Positions 35,346-44,795 of a stretch of 64,000 nucleotides of DNA are shown here, piece after piece. The notes below the pieces were generated by a model. That model saw only the letters and a program-made list of their open reading frames with translations. It made no database searches and was not told the DNA's origin. A program made the position numbers and the translations under genes. Source of the DNA: Plasticicumulans acidivorans (lineage in GTDB: Bacteria > Pseudomonadota > Gammaproteobacteria > Competibacterales > Competibacteraceae); the NCBI RefSeq assembly GCF_003182095.1, contig NZ_QGTJ01000006.1, positions 124,001 through 188,000 of the forward strand, written 5' to 3'. Every line of letters begins with the position of its first letter. The first letter of the stretch is position 1.

Positions 35346-37118
35346 TTAGAGGTTCTGGGTCTGCAGCCACAGTTCGAGCAGCGCCAGCTGCCACAGGCGC
35401 GAACCGCGCAGCGGGGTGATGTGGCGCTGCGGGTCGGCCAGCAGCGCGGCCACCGCCGCCGGCGCGAACAGGCCGCGCTCGCGCGCCGCCGTCGAATGCA
35501 GGGCATCGGCCACCCAGGTCAGCGTTTCGCCCTGCAGGTATTTCAGGCCCGGTACCGGGAAGTAGCCCTTCGGCCGGTCGATGACCTCGGCCGGGATGTA
35601 GCGGCGCGCCAGTTCTTTGAGCACGTGCTTGCCGCCGCCCGGCAGCTTGCAGGTGCCCGGCATGCGCGCGGCGAGCTCGACGACCTCGTGATCGAGGAAC
35701 GGCACGCGCGCCTCCAGGCCCCAGGCCATCGTCATGTTGTCGACGCGCTTGACCGGGTCCTCGACCAGCATCACCTGCGTGTCCAGGCGCAGCGCCCGGG
35801 CCAGCCCGTCCTGCACGCCGGGACGGGCGAAATGCTCGCGCACGAACTCGCCGGCGTGGTCAGTGACCGCCCAGGCCGGCGCGACGGTGGCGAGAAAGCC
35901 GGCATGGTCGCTGTCGAGGAAGGCCTGGCAGTAGGCCGCCAGCGGGTCTTGTGCCGCGGCGACCAGTGGATACCAGTGATAGCCGGCGAACAGCTCGTCG
36001 GCGCCCTGGCCGCTCTGCACCACCTTGCAGTGCCGGGCGACCTCGCGCGAGAGCAGGTGGAAGGCGACGCAGTCGTGGCTGACCATCGGCTCGCTCATCG
36101 CCGCGATCGCCGCCGGCAGCGCCGCGAGCAGCTCGGCCGAGTCGATGTGGATGCGCTGGTGGCGGGTGGCGAAGCGCCGGGCGATCAGGTCCGAATAGCG
36201 GAATTCGTTGCCGGCTTCGTCGCCGGCGTCCTCGAAACCGATCGAGAAGGTCGCCAGCGATGCCTGGCCGGCAGCCCGCAGCAGCGCCACCAGCAGGCTG
36301 GAGTCGACACCGCCGGAGAGCAGCACGCCGACCTCGACGGCGGCGACATTGCGCCGGCGCACCGCGGCCGTGAGGCTGGCATCGAGGCGTTCGATCCAGT
36401 CCTCGACGCCGAGTGCACGCTCGTCCTCCCGCGGTTGCCACTGTGGCTGCCACCAGCAGTGCTCGGTGGTCTGGCCGTCGGCGCCGAGGCGCAGCCAGTG
36501 GCCGGGCGCGAGCTTGCTGACACCGCGCAGCAGGGTGCGCGGCGCCGGCACCACCGAGTGAAAGCTCAGATAGTGATTGAGCGCGACCGGGTCGAGCCGG
36601 CTGTCGACGTCGCCGCCGGCGAGCAGCGCTGGCAGCGTCGAGGCGAAGCGCAGGCGCTGCGCATCGCGTGTCAGGTACAGCGGCTTGATGCCGATGCGGT
36701 CGCGGGCGAGGAACAGCTCGCGCGTGTCGCGGTTCCACAGCGCCAGCGCGAACATGCCGTTGAGCCGCGGCAGCAGCGCCTCGCCCCAGGCGTGAAAGCC
36801 CTTGAGCAGCACTTCGGTGTCGCCGTCGGAGCTGAAGGTGTAGCCGAGCGCCCGCAGTTCCTCGCGCAGCTCGCGGTAGTTGTAGATGGCGCCGTTGAAG
36901 ACGATGGCGAGGCCGAGGCCGGCGTCGACCATCGGCTGGGCGGAAGCTGCGGCGAGGTCCATGATGCTCAGTCGCCGGTGGGCGAAGCCGACGCTTCCCT
37001 GCAGCCACAGCCCGGCATCGTCCGGGCCGCGCGGTGCGAGCACGGCACTCATGCGCTGCAGGTTCGTTGCATCGACGAGACGGGAATCGAAACGCAGTTC
37101 TCCGGCCAGTCCGCACAT
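35346..37118 (-). CDS. N-acetylglutaminylglutamine amidotransferase
   Basis: 590 residues beginning MCGLAGELRF (Cys2 nucleophile). Class II glutaminase domain (RGPDDAG, FNGAIYNYREL) plus AsnB synthetase domain (GVLLSGGVDSSLL near 265; QSGQGADELFAGY; DNMTMAWGLEARVPFLD). It belongs to the NAGGN branch rather than to asparagine synthesis, as shown by the adjacent ngg. It supplies the terminal amide of the osmolyte. First gene of the operon; the AT-rich region upstream holds the promoter. It is only distantly related to the exosortase-associated amidotransferase at 11.2 kb. Confidence 0.94.
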   Translation of the reverse strand: MCGLAGELRFDSRLVDATNLQRMSAVLAPRGPDDAGLWLQGSVGFAHRRLSIMDLAAASAQPMVDAGLGLAIVFNGAIYNYRELREELRALGYTFSSDGDTEVLLKGFHAWGEALLPRLNGMFALALWNRDTRELFLARDRIGIKPLYLTRDAQRLRFASTLPALLAGGDVDSRLDPVALNHYLSFHSVVPAPRTLLRGVSKLAPGHWLRLGADGQTTEHCWWQPQWQPREDERALGVEDWIERLDASLTAAVRRRNVAAVEVGVLLSGGVDSSLLVALLRAAGQASLATFSIGFEDAGDEAGNEFRYSDLIARRFATRHQRIHIDSAELLAALPAAIAAMSEPMVSHDCVAFHLLSREVARHCKVVQSGQGADELFAGYHWYPLVAAAQDPLAAYCQAFLDSDHAGFLATVAPAWAVTDHAGEFVREHFARPGVQDGLARALRLDTQVMLVEDPVKRVDNMTMAWGLEARVPFLDHEVVELAARMPGTCKLPGGGKHVLKELARRYIPAEVIDRPKGYFPVPGLKYLQGETLTWVADALHSTAARERGLFAPAAVAALLADPQRHITPLRGSRLWQLALLELWLQTQNL

Positions 37119-37316
37119 GGGTCTTTTCGTTCTCCCGGGGTCAGGTGGAGGCGGCTGGGCCGCCGTGCGAAAGCCTGTTCAATCAAACACATATATATTT
37201 ACAGATCAAATATAAATCATGAATCATGTGGTGTTTTTGAAACTCAACTCAATGTTTTTAAACATAAAAAAGCGGATTCATGAATTTTTCAATTCGAATG
37301 AATTCGGAGCTGCGCC
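37119..37316. promoter_or_regulatory. AT-rich divergent control region, NAGGN operon / marR
   Basis: 198 bp, clearly more AT-rich than its surroundings, between two divergent starts. It holds several short dyads: ATTCATGAAT (37276-37285), GAATT-TTTC-AATTC (37282-37295) and ATTCGAAT (37292-37299), plus a doubled ATCATGA/ATCATG at about 37217-37226. MarR proteins bind such palindromes and often repress both divergent promoters. The clustered sites lie nearest the marR start. Confidence 0.6.
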
Positions 37317-37775
37317 ATGATCACTGAAGCGGAGCTCTACCTGGCGTTGCGGCGCTTGCAGCAGATCGGTGAGCAGCACGCCAAACGCCTCGGCCGGCGT
37401 ACCGGCCTGACGCCGCTGCAGTTGCTGGTATTGCGCGCCATTCCGGAACTCGGCGCGGCGACGATCGGCCAGCTCGCAGCGCGGCTGAACCTGTCGCAGG
37501 CGACGCTGACGACGGTGCTCGATCGGATGGAGGAGCGCGGCCTGCTGCAGCGCGTGCGCGATCAGGACGACCGGCGCAAGGTGCGCCTGCTGCTCAGCGA
37601 GGCGGGGCGCGAGCAGAGCGCTGCCGAGCCGGCACTGCTGCCGGAAGGCTTCATGGCGCGTTTTTCGGCGCTCAGCGAATGGGAGCGCCAGCAGTTATAT
37701 GCGGCGCTGCTGCGCCTGGGGATGCTGATGGACGAGACGCCGCCTACCGAGACGGCGTCCCGCGGACATGGCTGA
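37317..37775 (+). CDS. MarR-family regulator
   Basis: 152 residues with a winged helix: RTGLTPLQLLVLRAIPELG, TIGQLAARLNLSQATLTTVL (recognition helix), the wing RVRDQDDRRKVRLLLSEAG, and flanking dimer helices. Divergent from the NAGGN operon, an arrangement also seen in other NAGGN loci, so it is the likely regulator of osmolyte synthesis. The ATG follows GGAG at 37306. Confidence 0.9.
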   Translation: MITEAELYLALRRLQQIGEQHAKRLGRRTGLTPLQLLVLRAIPELGAATIGQLAARLNLSQATLTTVLDRMEERGLLQRVRDQDDRRKVRLLLSEAGREQSAAEPALLPEGFMARFSALSEWERQQLYAALLRLGMLMDETPPTETASRGHG

Positions 37776-37817
37776 CAGCGGCGGCTGCCGGCGGCCGGGG
37801 CCGCTGGTCCGGCGCAC

Positions 37818-38810
37818 TCAGCAGCGGCGCCGGCGTGGCAGGAGGGCCAGCAGGCTCAGCGGGAGCAGCGCCAGCGTCGCCGGCTCGTCGACGGCGACCA
37901 GCGCCGCCGCGGCGAGGCGGGCATGTGTCAGCGTGCTCGGGTGAAAGTCGTCCCAGTAGACGTACTGGTCGGGGTTCGAGCACAGCGTGCCGGCTGTGCT
38001 GTCGAGGCAGGCACTGGTGGCGTTGCTGTAGCCGTAGGCGGCCGGGTCGGCGACGATCGACGCGAGCAGCGCGTTGATGTCGAGCAGGTCGATGTCGGTG
38101 CCGCTGAGCAGGCTCAGGCCGCCGGCCAGCGTGGTGTTGAACAGCGTTGCCCCGTATTCGATCAGGAATTGCACGCCGGCACTGGCGCTGTTGTAGCGCG
38201 GCGTCAGCGTCAGGTCCGGGGTGTTGAGCACCAGGATGTGCTCGGCGCCGGCGCTGATCAGCTGGTTGACGCCGGCCAGCACCGCCGCCGCCGCGGCACT
38301 CATGATCGAACTGATGGTCGCCAGCGGGTCGGCCGCCAGCGATGCCGCCTGCAGGGCTCCCTGCAGATCGTTCGAGCCGAAGGCGACGACGTAGAGCGCG
38401 TTCGGGTCGGCCACGCCGCTGCTCTGCGCGCTCCAGCGGCCGAGCTGGCCGTCGAGGCTGGAAAACGCATCCAGTGCCGCGCCGGTGGCGGGCGGCAGCA
38501 CGCTTGAGTTGAGGTTGCCGGTGGTGGTGGCGCCGGCCACGGCGAAATTGCTGCCGCCGAGCAGATCCGGGGTTAACGCGCCGAGGCCGAGTTCACTGGC
38601 GAACTGTTCCGACCATACCGGGCCGTTGGAAAAACGGCCGTCGTAGTAGGGCGGGCTTGGCGGATAGACGCCGCCGAAGAAGGCGTACAGGTTGCCGGTG
38701 TCCGACAGGCTGTCGCCGAACACATACAGATTCGAGAACGAGCCGGCGTGCGCGCTGCTGCTGATCAGCCAGAAGACGACACTGCATAGAATGGTGAGGG
38801 CGCGGTGCAT
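37818..38810 (-). CDS. SGNH/GDSL hydrolase with PEP-CTERM tail
   Basis: 330 residues from ATG 38810 behind GGGAG. Signal peptide MHRALTILCSVVFWLISSSA cut near AHA-GS. GDSL esterase blocks follow: VFGDSLSDTGN (Ser), SNFAVAGAT (Gly), VAFGSNDL (Asn) and WDDFHPS (Asp and His). The C-terminus VDEPATLALLPLSLLALLP then RRRR is a PEP-CTERM sorting signal with DEP in place of PEP. An exported lipase or acetylesterase, possibly removing acetyl groups from exopolysaccharide, handled by exosortase. Confidence 0.9.
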   Translation of the reverse strand: MHRALTILCSVVFWLISSSAHAGSFSNLYVFGDSLSDTGNLYAFFGGVYPPSPPYYDGRFSNGPVWSEQFASELGLGALTPDLLGGSNFAVAGATTTGNLNSSVLPPATGAALDAFSSLDGQLGRWSAQSSGVADPNALYVVAFGSNDLQGALQAASLAADPLATISSIMSAAAAAVLAGVNQLISAGAEHILVLNTPDLTLTPRYNSASAGVQFLIEYGATLFNTTLAGGLSLLSGTDIDLLDINALLASIVADPAAYGYSNATSACLDSTAGTLCSNPDQYVYWDDFHPSTLTHARLAAAALVAVDEPATLALLPLSLLALLPRRRRC

Positions 38811-39152
38811 ATTTTTCTCCCTGTGCCGGTAGTGAATGGACAAACGATGAGTGCTGTATCCCAGCGCAGCGGGGGTCAGGCGGGACAGTGCAATGTTGCC
38901 GTTCGTTCATCGTTTCGAGGTAGCAGGGCGGGTGCCGGGGCGCCGGTATTTTTCATGCTCTTTACGTGGATACGCGGCCTCGTCACGGTGGCTGTGCAGC
39001 CGTGGCCGGCGGTTGAACGTTAAGTCCTGCTTCGCGCCGGCGCGGCGATTGTCAGTGGGCGAGCGGCATGGCAGTTTTCCGCTGCTGTACGGGGCAGTTC
39101 GCGCAGGAGCGGACGGTTTGAGAGAGACACTGTGAAGGGGGCAGAAGGCGCG
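38811..39152. other. 342-bp divergent intergenic region with a spaced inverted repeat
   Basis: No convincing gene. AAACGATGA (38842-38850) and TCATCGTTT (38907-38915) are perfect 9-bp arms 56 bases apart, close to the start of the PEP-CTERM hydrolase gene. Short open frames on both strands here lack ribosome sites and domain signals. Promoters for the SGNH hydrolase (leftward) and the kinase gene (rightward) must lie here. Confidence 0.5.
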
Positions 39153-41315
39153 ATGAACAATCCCGCTGCTCATGGGCGTGCCGAGCGCTTACCGCTGTCG
39201 AGCTGGTTGTGGCAGTCGTATCTGCGGGCGGCGGTGGTGCCCCTGCTGGTCATCGAGCTGAGCTTCATCGGCGTTTACTGGGTGTCGAATCAGGTCACCT
39301 ACCAGCGCAACGTCGAGACGGTCAGCCGGCTCTCGCACGATGAGCTGGATCAGGCCGCGCAGCGCGAGGCGCGCGCGATCGGTGAAAAGCTCAATGCCGT
39401 CACCGATCTGACGCGGGTGTTCGTCCGCCAGGCCCGGCACGCGCTGGCGACTCCGGTGACGCCGAGTGCAGCCGAACAGGCGCGCCATGCCTTCGGGCGT
39501 GACGGCACGTTTTATTCGATCAGCGATGACGGCGGTGCGGCGAGCTTTTTCAGCGGCATCGTGCCGGTCGGGCCGCAGCAGCTGGAGACGGTGTGGCGCA
39601 GCGCGCAGCTCGATCCGCTGATGCAGAGCATCAAGGAAAGCAACCCGCTGGTGACGCAGGTCTATCTGAACACCCGCGAGTCGTACAACCGCATCTATCC
39701 CTACTTCGACGTGCTGACGCAGTACCCGGCGAAGATGGACATCCCGAGCTTCAACTTTTACTACGAGGCCGATCTCGCCCATAACCCGCAGCGCAAGGCG
39801 GTGTGGACCGACGCCTACGTCGACCCCGCCGGTGCCGGCTGGATGGTGTCATCGATCGCGCCGGTCTACCGCGCCGGCAGTGATTTTCTCGAAGGGGTGG
39901 TCGGCATCGACGTCACCATCGACACCATCGTCCATCAGGTGCTGAACCTGCGCCTGCCCTGGGATGGCTACGCGCTGCTGGTCAGCCGCGACGGGACGAT
40001 CCTCGCGCTGCCGCCGCTCGGCGAGCAGGATTTCGGCCTCAAGGAGCTGACCCGCCACAGCTACGCCGAGGCGATCCGCTCGGATACCTTCAAGCCCGAT
40101 GACTTCAACATCGGCAAGCGCGCCGATCTCGCGGCACTGGCGCACGCGCTGGCCAGCGATGAGCGGGGCAGTGTGCCGATCACGCTGCATGGCGAGCGGC
40201 ATCTGGCTTCGTGGTCGCGGATCGACGGCCCCGACTGGCGGCTGGTGGTGGTGGCGCCGGAGAGCAGCATCCTCGCCGAGGCCAACACCCTGCGTGAAAA
40301 GCTGACCACGGTCGGCTGGCTGATGGTCGCCGGTCTGTTCGTCTTCTACCTGGGCTTTTTCTTTTATCTGCGCGCCCGCGCCCGGGCGATGAGCGCCCGC
40401 GTCGCCGCGCCGCTCGGCGACATCGAACGCCTGATCACGCGCATCGGTGCCGGTGACTACGCGCAGCCGGCGCCCGATTACGAGGTCGCCGAACTGCAGA
40501 CCGTCGGCACGCAACTGGTGGCGATGGGCACGCGGCTCGGCGAAGCCTATGCCGCGGTGGTCGAGGCCGAGGCGGCGATGCGCAAAGCGCTCGACAGCGA
40601 GCGCCGTCTCGGTGACATGCAGCGCCAGTTCATCAACGTCGTCTCGCACGAATTCCGCACGCCGCTGACGATCATCGACGGCGTGGCGCAGACCTTCGAG
40701 CGCCGTGCCACGCGGTTGACGCCGGAGAAGATCGTCGAGCGGGCGCAGAGCCTGCGCCGCGCGGTCGGCCGCCTGGTCGATGTCATGGACAGCGCGCTGA
40801 ATTTCGCCCGCCTGGAGGAAAACCAGATCGAGCGCAGCTTCGCGCCGGTGGCGCTGCGCGAGCTGGTCGACGAAGTCGTCGGCACGCAGGCCAGCGCCTA
40901 CCCGGAACACGGCTTTACGCTGGAGGACGGCCTCGATGTCACCGTCCACGGCGATCGCGGCCTGCTGCGCGTGGCCCTGTCGGCGGTCTGCGAGAACGCT
41001 GCCCGCTACTCGCCGATCGGCTCGACGGTGCGCATCGGCGCCGCCGCGCGGGGCGAGCGGGTGCTGATCTACGTCGAGGACAACGGCGAAGGCATCCCGG
41101 CGCAGGAGCTCGAACACGTCTTCGAGCGCTTCTACCGCGGCAGCGCCGGGCTGCGGGCACACGGCACCGGCCTCGGCCTGTACCTCGCCCACCATTTCCT
41201 GCAGCTGCTCGGTGGCGGCATCCACATCAGCAGTGAACTCGGGCACGGCACCCGCGTCGAGATCGAGCTGCCGCTGGAACCGGCCGGTCGCAACGCACAG
41301 CGGGAGGCCGCATGA
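39153..41315 (+). CDS. Cache-domain sensor histidine kinase
   Basis: 720 residues from ATG 39153 (GAAGG upstream; a GTG at 39132 is an alternative). Membrane helices near 20-45 and 385-405 bracket a periplasmic double-Cache region (VYLNTRESYNRIYPYFDVL; DAYVDPAGAGWMVSSIAPVY; GVVGIDVTIDTIV) that binds small ligands. A HAMP-like segment, HisKA (SHEFRTPL, His499), and HATPase_c (CENAARYSP, DNGEGIP, GTGLGLYLAHH) follow. Its TGA overlaps the response regulator start, so this pair is a cognate two-component system. Confidence 0.9.
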   Translation: MNNPAAHGRAERLPLSSWLWQSYLRAAVVPLLVIELSFIGVYWVSNQVTYQRNVETVSRLSHDELDQAAQREARAIGEKLNAVTDLTRVFVRQARHALATPVTPSAAEQARHAFGRDGTFYSISDDGGAASFFSGIVPVGPQQLETVWRSAQLDPLMQSIKESNPLVTQVYLNTRESYNRIYPYFDVLTQYPAKMDIPSFNFYYEADLAHNPQRKAVWTDAYVDPAGAGWMVSSIAPVYRAGSDFLEGVVGIDVTIDTIVHQVLNLRLPWDGYALLVSRDGTILALPPLGEQDFGLKELTRHSYAEAIRSDTFKPDDFNIGKRADLAALAHALASDERGSVPITLHGERHLASWSRIDGPDWRLVVVAPESSILAEANTLREKLTTVGWLMVAGLFVFYLGFFFYLRARARAMSARVAAPLGDIERLITRIGAGDYAQPAPDYEVAELQTVGTQLVAMGTRLGEAYAAVVEAEAAMRKALDSERRLGDMQRQFINVVSHEFRTPLTIIDGVAQTFERRATRLTPEKIVERAQSLRRAVGRLVDVMDSALNFARLEENQIERSFAPVALRELVDEVVGTQASAYPEHGFTLEDGLDVTVHGDRGLLRVALSAVCENAARYSPIGSTVRIGAAARGERVLIYVEDNGEGIPAQELEHVFERFYRGSAGLRAHGTGLGLYLAHHFLQLLGGGIHISSELGHGTRVEIELPLEPAGRNAQREAA

Positions 41316-42568
41316 GCCAGCGTGAAGTGATCGTCTGTGTCGAAGACGAAGCCGCGATCCGCCTCGATCTGGTCGAGGAGCTGAGCGATGCCGGTTATCA
41401 GGTCCATGAAGCCGGCGATGGCGATGAAGCGCTGGCGGTGATCGAGCGGGTGCGTCCGGCGCTGGTGATCTGCGACATCAACATGCCGCACCTCAGCGGC
41501 CTGGATGTGCTCGAACGCCTGCGCGGCTGCGAGGACGAGCGCGCCGAGCTGCCGTTCATCTTCCTCACCGCCTACGGCGACCGCGACAACGAGCTGCGCG
41601 GCCGCCGCCTCGGTGCCGATGACTATCTGGTCAAGCCGGTCGACTTCGACATCCTGCTGGCCACCGTCGAAGCCCGCCTGCGCAACACCCGGCGCGTGCG
41701 TGAGCGCGCCGAGGCTCGCGTCGCCGAACTCGAACAGCGCATCGCCCGCCTGCGTGAAAACGTCGAGGCGCCGCCGGCCGCACCAAGTGCCGAACTCTCG
41801 CTGGTGCGCTACATCGAGTCGAGCGTCAACACCGCGCTGGCGGCCGGCGAGTTCACCCTGCACCTGCAGCCGAAGCTGCGGCTCAAGGACAACCGCCTGA
41901 TCGGCGCCGAGGCTCTGCTGCGCTGGAACAGCGCCGCCCACGGCCCGCTGTCGCCGGCGCTGTTCATCCCGATCCTCGAACGCAGCGGCCTGACGGCGCG
42001 GGTCAGCGACTGGGTGCTGCAGGAAACCGCCCGGCTGGTACAGGTGCTGGGCAGCGCCGGCATCGAACTGCCGGTCGCCTTCAATGCCTCGGCGGCCGAT
42101 CTGCGCGGCGATTTCAGCGAGCGCGTGCGCCAGGCGCTCGAACGCCATGCGCTCGGTCCGCAGCGTGTCGAGGTCGAAGTCACCGAGACCTCGGTGATCG
42201 GGGATTGCGGCAGCGCGGCGGCGGCGCTGGCGAGCCTGCGCGCGCTCGGTATCGCGGTGTCGGTCGACGATTTCGGTACCGGCTACTCGACGCTGGCGTA
42301 CCTGCGCGCCTTTCCGCTCGACGTGCTCAAGATCGACCGCAGTTTCATCACCGGCCTGACCGACAACCCGGTCGACCGCCAGATCGTCGACAGCGTCATC
42401 ACGCTGGCCCGCGCCCTCGGTCTGCACACCGTTGCCGAAGGCGTGGAAACCGAGCAGCAGCTCGAAGCGCTGCGCGCGCTCGGCTGTGACAGCGTGCAGG
42501 GCTACCTGATCGCCCGGCCGCTGCCGATCGAGGCCTTCATCGCCTTCGTGCGCGGGTGGACGCCATGA
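41312..42568 (+). CDS. Response regulator with EAL cyclic-di-GMP phosphodiesterase domain
   Basis: 418 residues. REC domain 1-120 with Asp55 (VICDINMP), Thr (FLTAYGD) and Lys (VKPVDF); a coiled-coil linker of about 30 residues (RERAEARVAELEQRIARL); EAL domain 160-415. The EAL signature is intact: AEALLRW (Glu200), FNASAADL, EVTETS, DDFGTGYS, KIDRSFI, EGVET, QGYLIARP. All metal and catalytic residues appear present, so the enzyme should hydrolyse c-di-GMP under phospho-control by the coupled kinase. Confidence 0.92.
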   Translation: MSQREVIVCVEDEAAIRLDLVEELSDAGYQVHEAGDGDEALAVIERVRPALVICDINMPHLSGLDVLERLRGCEDERAELPFIFLTAYGDRDNELRGRRLGADDYLVKPVDFDILLATVEARLRNTRRVRERAEARVAELEQRIARLRENVEAPPAAPSAELSLVRYIESSVNTALAAGEFTLHLQPKLRLKDNRLIGAEALLRWNSAAHGPLSPALFIPILERSGLTARVSDWVLQETARLVQVLGSAGIELPVAFNASAADLRGDFSERVRQALERHALGPQRVEVEVTETSVIGDCGSAAAALASLRALGIAVSVDDFGTGYSTLAYLRAFPLDVLKIDRSFITGLTDNPVDRQIVDSVITLARALGLHTVAEGVETEQQLEALRALGCDSVQGYLIARPLPIEAFIAFVRGWTP

Positions 42569-42981
42569 GCGGGCCGGCGGTGGCGGCCGCGCAGGGTGAA
42601 CGGCTGCTGGTGGTCGAAGACGAGGCCGAGCTGCTCACCTACCTGATCGAGGAGCTCGAAGACCTCGGCTACCGCGTGCAGGGCGCGAAGGACGGTGTGC
42701 AGGCGCTGGCCCTGGCGCAGGCCGAGTGCCCCGATCTGGTGCTCACCGACATCATGATGCCGCGCATGGGCGGTGCCGATCTCTTCTTTGCCTGCCAGCG
42801 CACGCCGGCGCTGGCGCAGGTGCCGTTCCTGTTTCTTACGGCCCTGTCCTCGGCGCAGATGCTGCGCGCGCTGCCGCCCGGGGAAACACCGCACATCCTG
42901 AAAAAACCGATCGATTACGACGATCTGGCACGCGCCATCCGCTGGCGGCTGGCGCGCGCCGGCTCGCGTTCGCAGGCCTGA
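42565..42981 (+). CDS. Stand-alone REC response regulator
   Basis: 138 residues from ATG 42565 (ATGA overlap with the EAL gene). A single CheY-like receiver: VVEDEAEL, Asp62 in LTDIMMP, FLTALSS and the final Lys in LKKPIDYDD. No output domain, so it works by protein contact or as a phosphate sink. It may accept phosphate from the upstream Cache kinase or from the GAF kinase encoded convergently 5 bp beyond. Confidence 0.9.
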   Translation: MSGPAVAAAQGERLLVVEDEAELLTYLIEELEDLGYRVQGAKDGVQALALAQAECPDLVLTDIMMPRMGGADLFFACQRTPALAQVPFLFLTALSSAQMLRALPPGETPHILKKPIDYDDLARAIRWRLARAGSRSQA

Positions 42982-42986
42982 GCGCG

Positions 42987-44795
42987 TCAGCCCGGCGTCG
43001 CAGCCACGGTCCGCAGCGGCAGCGTGACGCTGACGGTGGTGCCGAGGCCGATGTCGCTGTCGACTTCGATGTGGCCGCCGTGCAGCTCGACGATCTGGCG
43101 GGTGAGCGCCAGACCGATGCCGGTGCCGGCGATGCCGGCCGCCGTGCTGGCGCGGAAGAAGCGGTTGAACAGCCGCGGCAGTTCGTCGCGCGGAATGCCG
43201 AGGCCCTGATCGCAGACGCGGATGGTGACGGTGGCGTCGTGGCTGTCGACCTGCGCGCTGATGCGGATCTCACCGCCGTTCGGCGCGTATTTGATGGCGT
43301 TGCTCACCAGATTGGCGAACACCTGCTGCAGCAGCGCCGGGTCGGCGTCGATGGTCTGCGGCAGCTGGGCGGTTTCCAGGATGATGTGGTGCAGCGGGCT
43401 GAGCTCCTGATGCTGCAGGCAGATCGTGTGCAGCAGCTTGTACAGGCTCATCGGCTGCGGGCGGAAGTCGACGTTGCCGCTTTCGAAGCGGGCGGTATCG
43501 AGCGTCGAATCGACCAGATTGAGCATGCGCGTGACCGCCGCGCGGATTTTGCCCAGACGCTCGCGCAGCTCGTCCGGGTGCAGGGTGTCGGCGCGGCGCA
43601 GCAGGCGCTGCGCGGCGCTGTCGATGATCGCCAGCGGCGTGCGCAGCTCGTGCGAGGCGAGGTAGACGAACTGGCGCTGCTGCTCGATCAGCTCGTCCTG
43701 CTGGCGCTGGGCATCGCGCAGGCGCTGTTCGATCTGCTGTTCCATCGAGGCGTACAGCTCGCGGTAGCGGTGTTCCGAGGCGCGCGCCGCCTCGGAGACG
43801 AAGGCCAGCGCCAGCAGGTGCGAGACCGAGCGGGCGAAACCGGCTTCTTCGAGATTCCAGGCATATTCCGCCCGGCAGTAGCGCACGCAGAGCATGCCGA
43901 GCATCTGCGGGCCGTTGCTGACGCGCAGCACGATGGTGTGGCCGCAGGGGTTGGGTTCGGCCGGCGCCGCGGCGCTCGCGTGGTGCGGCGTCGAGCAGCT
44001 CAGCGACAGCTCGTTGGCGAGGCCGCAGTCGAGCACGCCGCGCGCGCGCAGCGCCTCGAAGAACTCCGCATGCTGCGCAGCCAGCATCTGCGGCAGCGGT
44101 GTCGGCGCCGCTTCGGGGACGCTGACCAGGCAGTCCAGGCGCTGATAGTCCGCGCTGGCCTGCCAGATGCTGGCGTGATCGGCCTCCAGACTGGCAAGGA
44201 CGATCTGTGCGATGCGGCGCAGGGCCTGCAGCGAGTCGGCGCCGAACAGCAGCTCCTCGTGGACGATGCGCCACAGCGCCGCCTGATGCCGGCGCAGGGT
44301 CTCGTCGCTGCGGCGCAGGCGGGCATCGGCATCGGCCCGTTCGATCTCGGCGGCGGTGCGCTCGGCGTGGGCTTCGAGCAGCGCGCGTACCAGTTCCGGC
44401 TGCTGGAAGGCGTGCCGGGTCATCACCGCGAGGATGCCGAACACGCGACCGTCCCGGCGGTGCAGTGCCGTGGCGCCATAGCCGTCGATACCGAACTGCC
44501 GCAGCGCCGCGTGTTCCGGGTAGCTCGCCTGGGCGCCGCTCGCCAGCAGCAGCGTGCCCTGGGTGATGGCATCGGCGCACGGCGAATCACTGATCGGATA
44601 GCTGTCCGGCAGCCCGTCGGCACCGGGCGCGACGTGCGCGGCGATGATGTCGATGTGGCTGTGATCGGTGCTCAGCCGACCGACCAGCGCGTACTCGGCA
44701 TCGAGCGCCCGTGCCAGCCGCTCGACCAGCGCCTCGAAATAAGCGTTGCCGATCGCTTCACTCGCCTCACTGGGCTGTCGTATCTGGGGGCTCAT
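42987..44795 (-). CDS. Soluble GAF sensor histidine kinase
   Basis: 602 residues without membrane helices. Two GAF domains (residues 15-155 and 190-340), the first with PISDSPCADAITQGT, the second with CGHTIVLRVSNGPQMLGMLC. A coiled coil (ASMEQQIEQRLRDAQRQQDE) leads to HisKA with SHELRTPL (His382) and HATPase_c (NLVSNAIKYAP, DQGLGIP, GTGIGLALTRQIV). Its gene ends 5 bp from the opposed REC gene, so the two probably act together even though transcribed toward each other. Confidence 0.9.
   Translation of the reverse strand: MSPQIRQPSEASEAIGNAYFEALVERLARALDAEYALVGRLSTDHSHIDIIAAHVAPGADGLPDSYPISDSPCADAITQGTLLLASGAQASYPEHAALRQFGIDGYGATALHRRDGRVFGILAVMTRHAFQQPELVRALLEAHAERTAAEIERADADARLRRSDETLRRHQAALWRIVHEELLFGADSLQALRRIAQIVLASLEADHASIWQASADYQRLDCLVSVPEAAPTPLPQMLAAQHAEFFEALRARGVLDCGLANELSLSCSTPHHASAAAPAEPNPCGHTIVLRVSNGPQMLGMLCVRYCRAEYAWNLEEAGFARSVSHLLALAFVSEAARASEHRYRELYASMEQQIEQRLRDAQRQQDELIEQQRQFVYLASHELRTPLAIIDSAAQRLLRRADTLHPDELRERLGKIRAAVTRMLNLVDSTLDTARFESGNVDFRPQPMSLYKLLHTICLQHQELSPLHHIILETAQLPQTIDADPALLQQVFANLVSNAIKYAPNGGEIRISAQVDSHDATVTIRVCDQGLGIPRDELPRLFNRFFRASTAAGIAGTGIGLALTRQIVELHGGHIEVDSDIGLGTTVSVTLPLRTVAATPG

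Noticed and set aside
38811..39152. Small genes on either strand of the hydrolase/kinase spacer
   Set aside because: Frames of 70-95 codons lack ribosome sites and recognisable sequence, overlap each other, and lie where two promoters are required.
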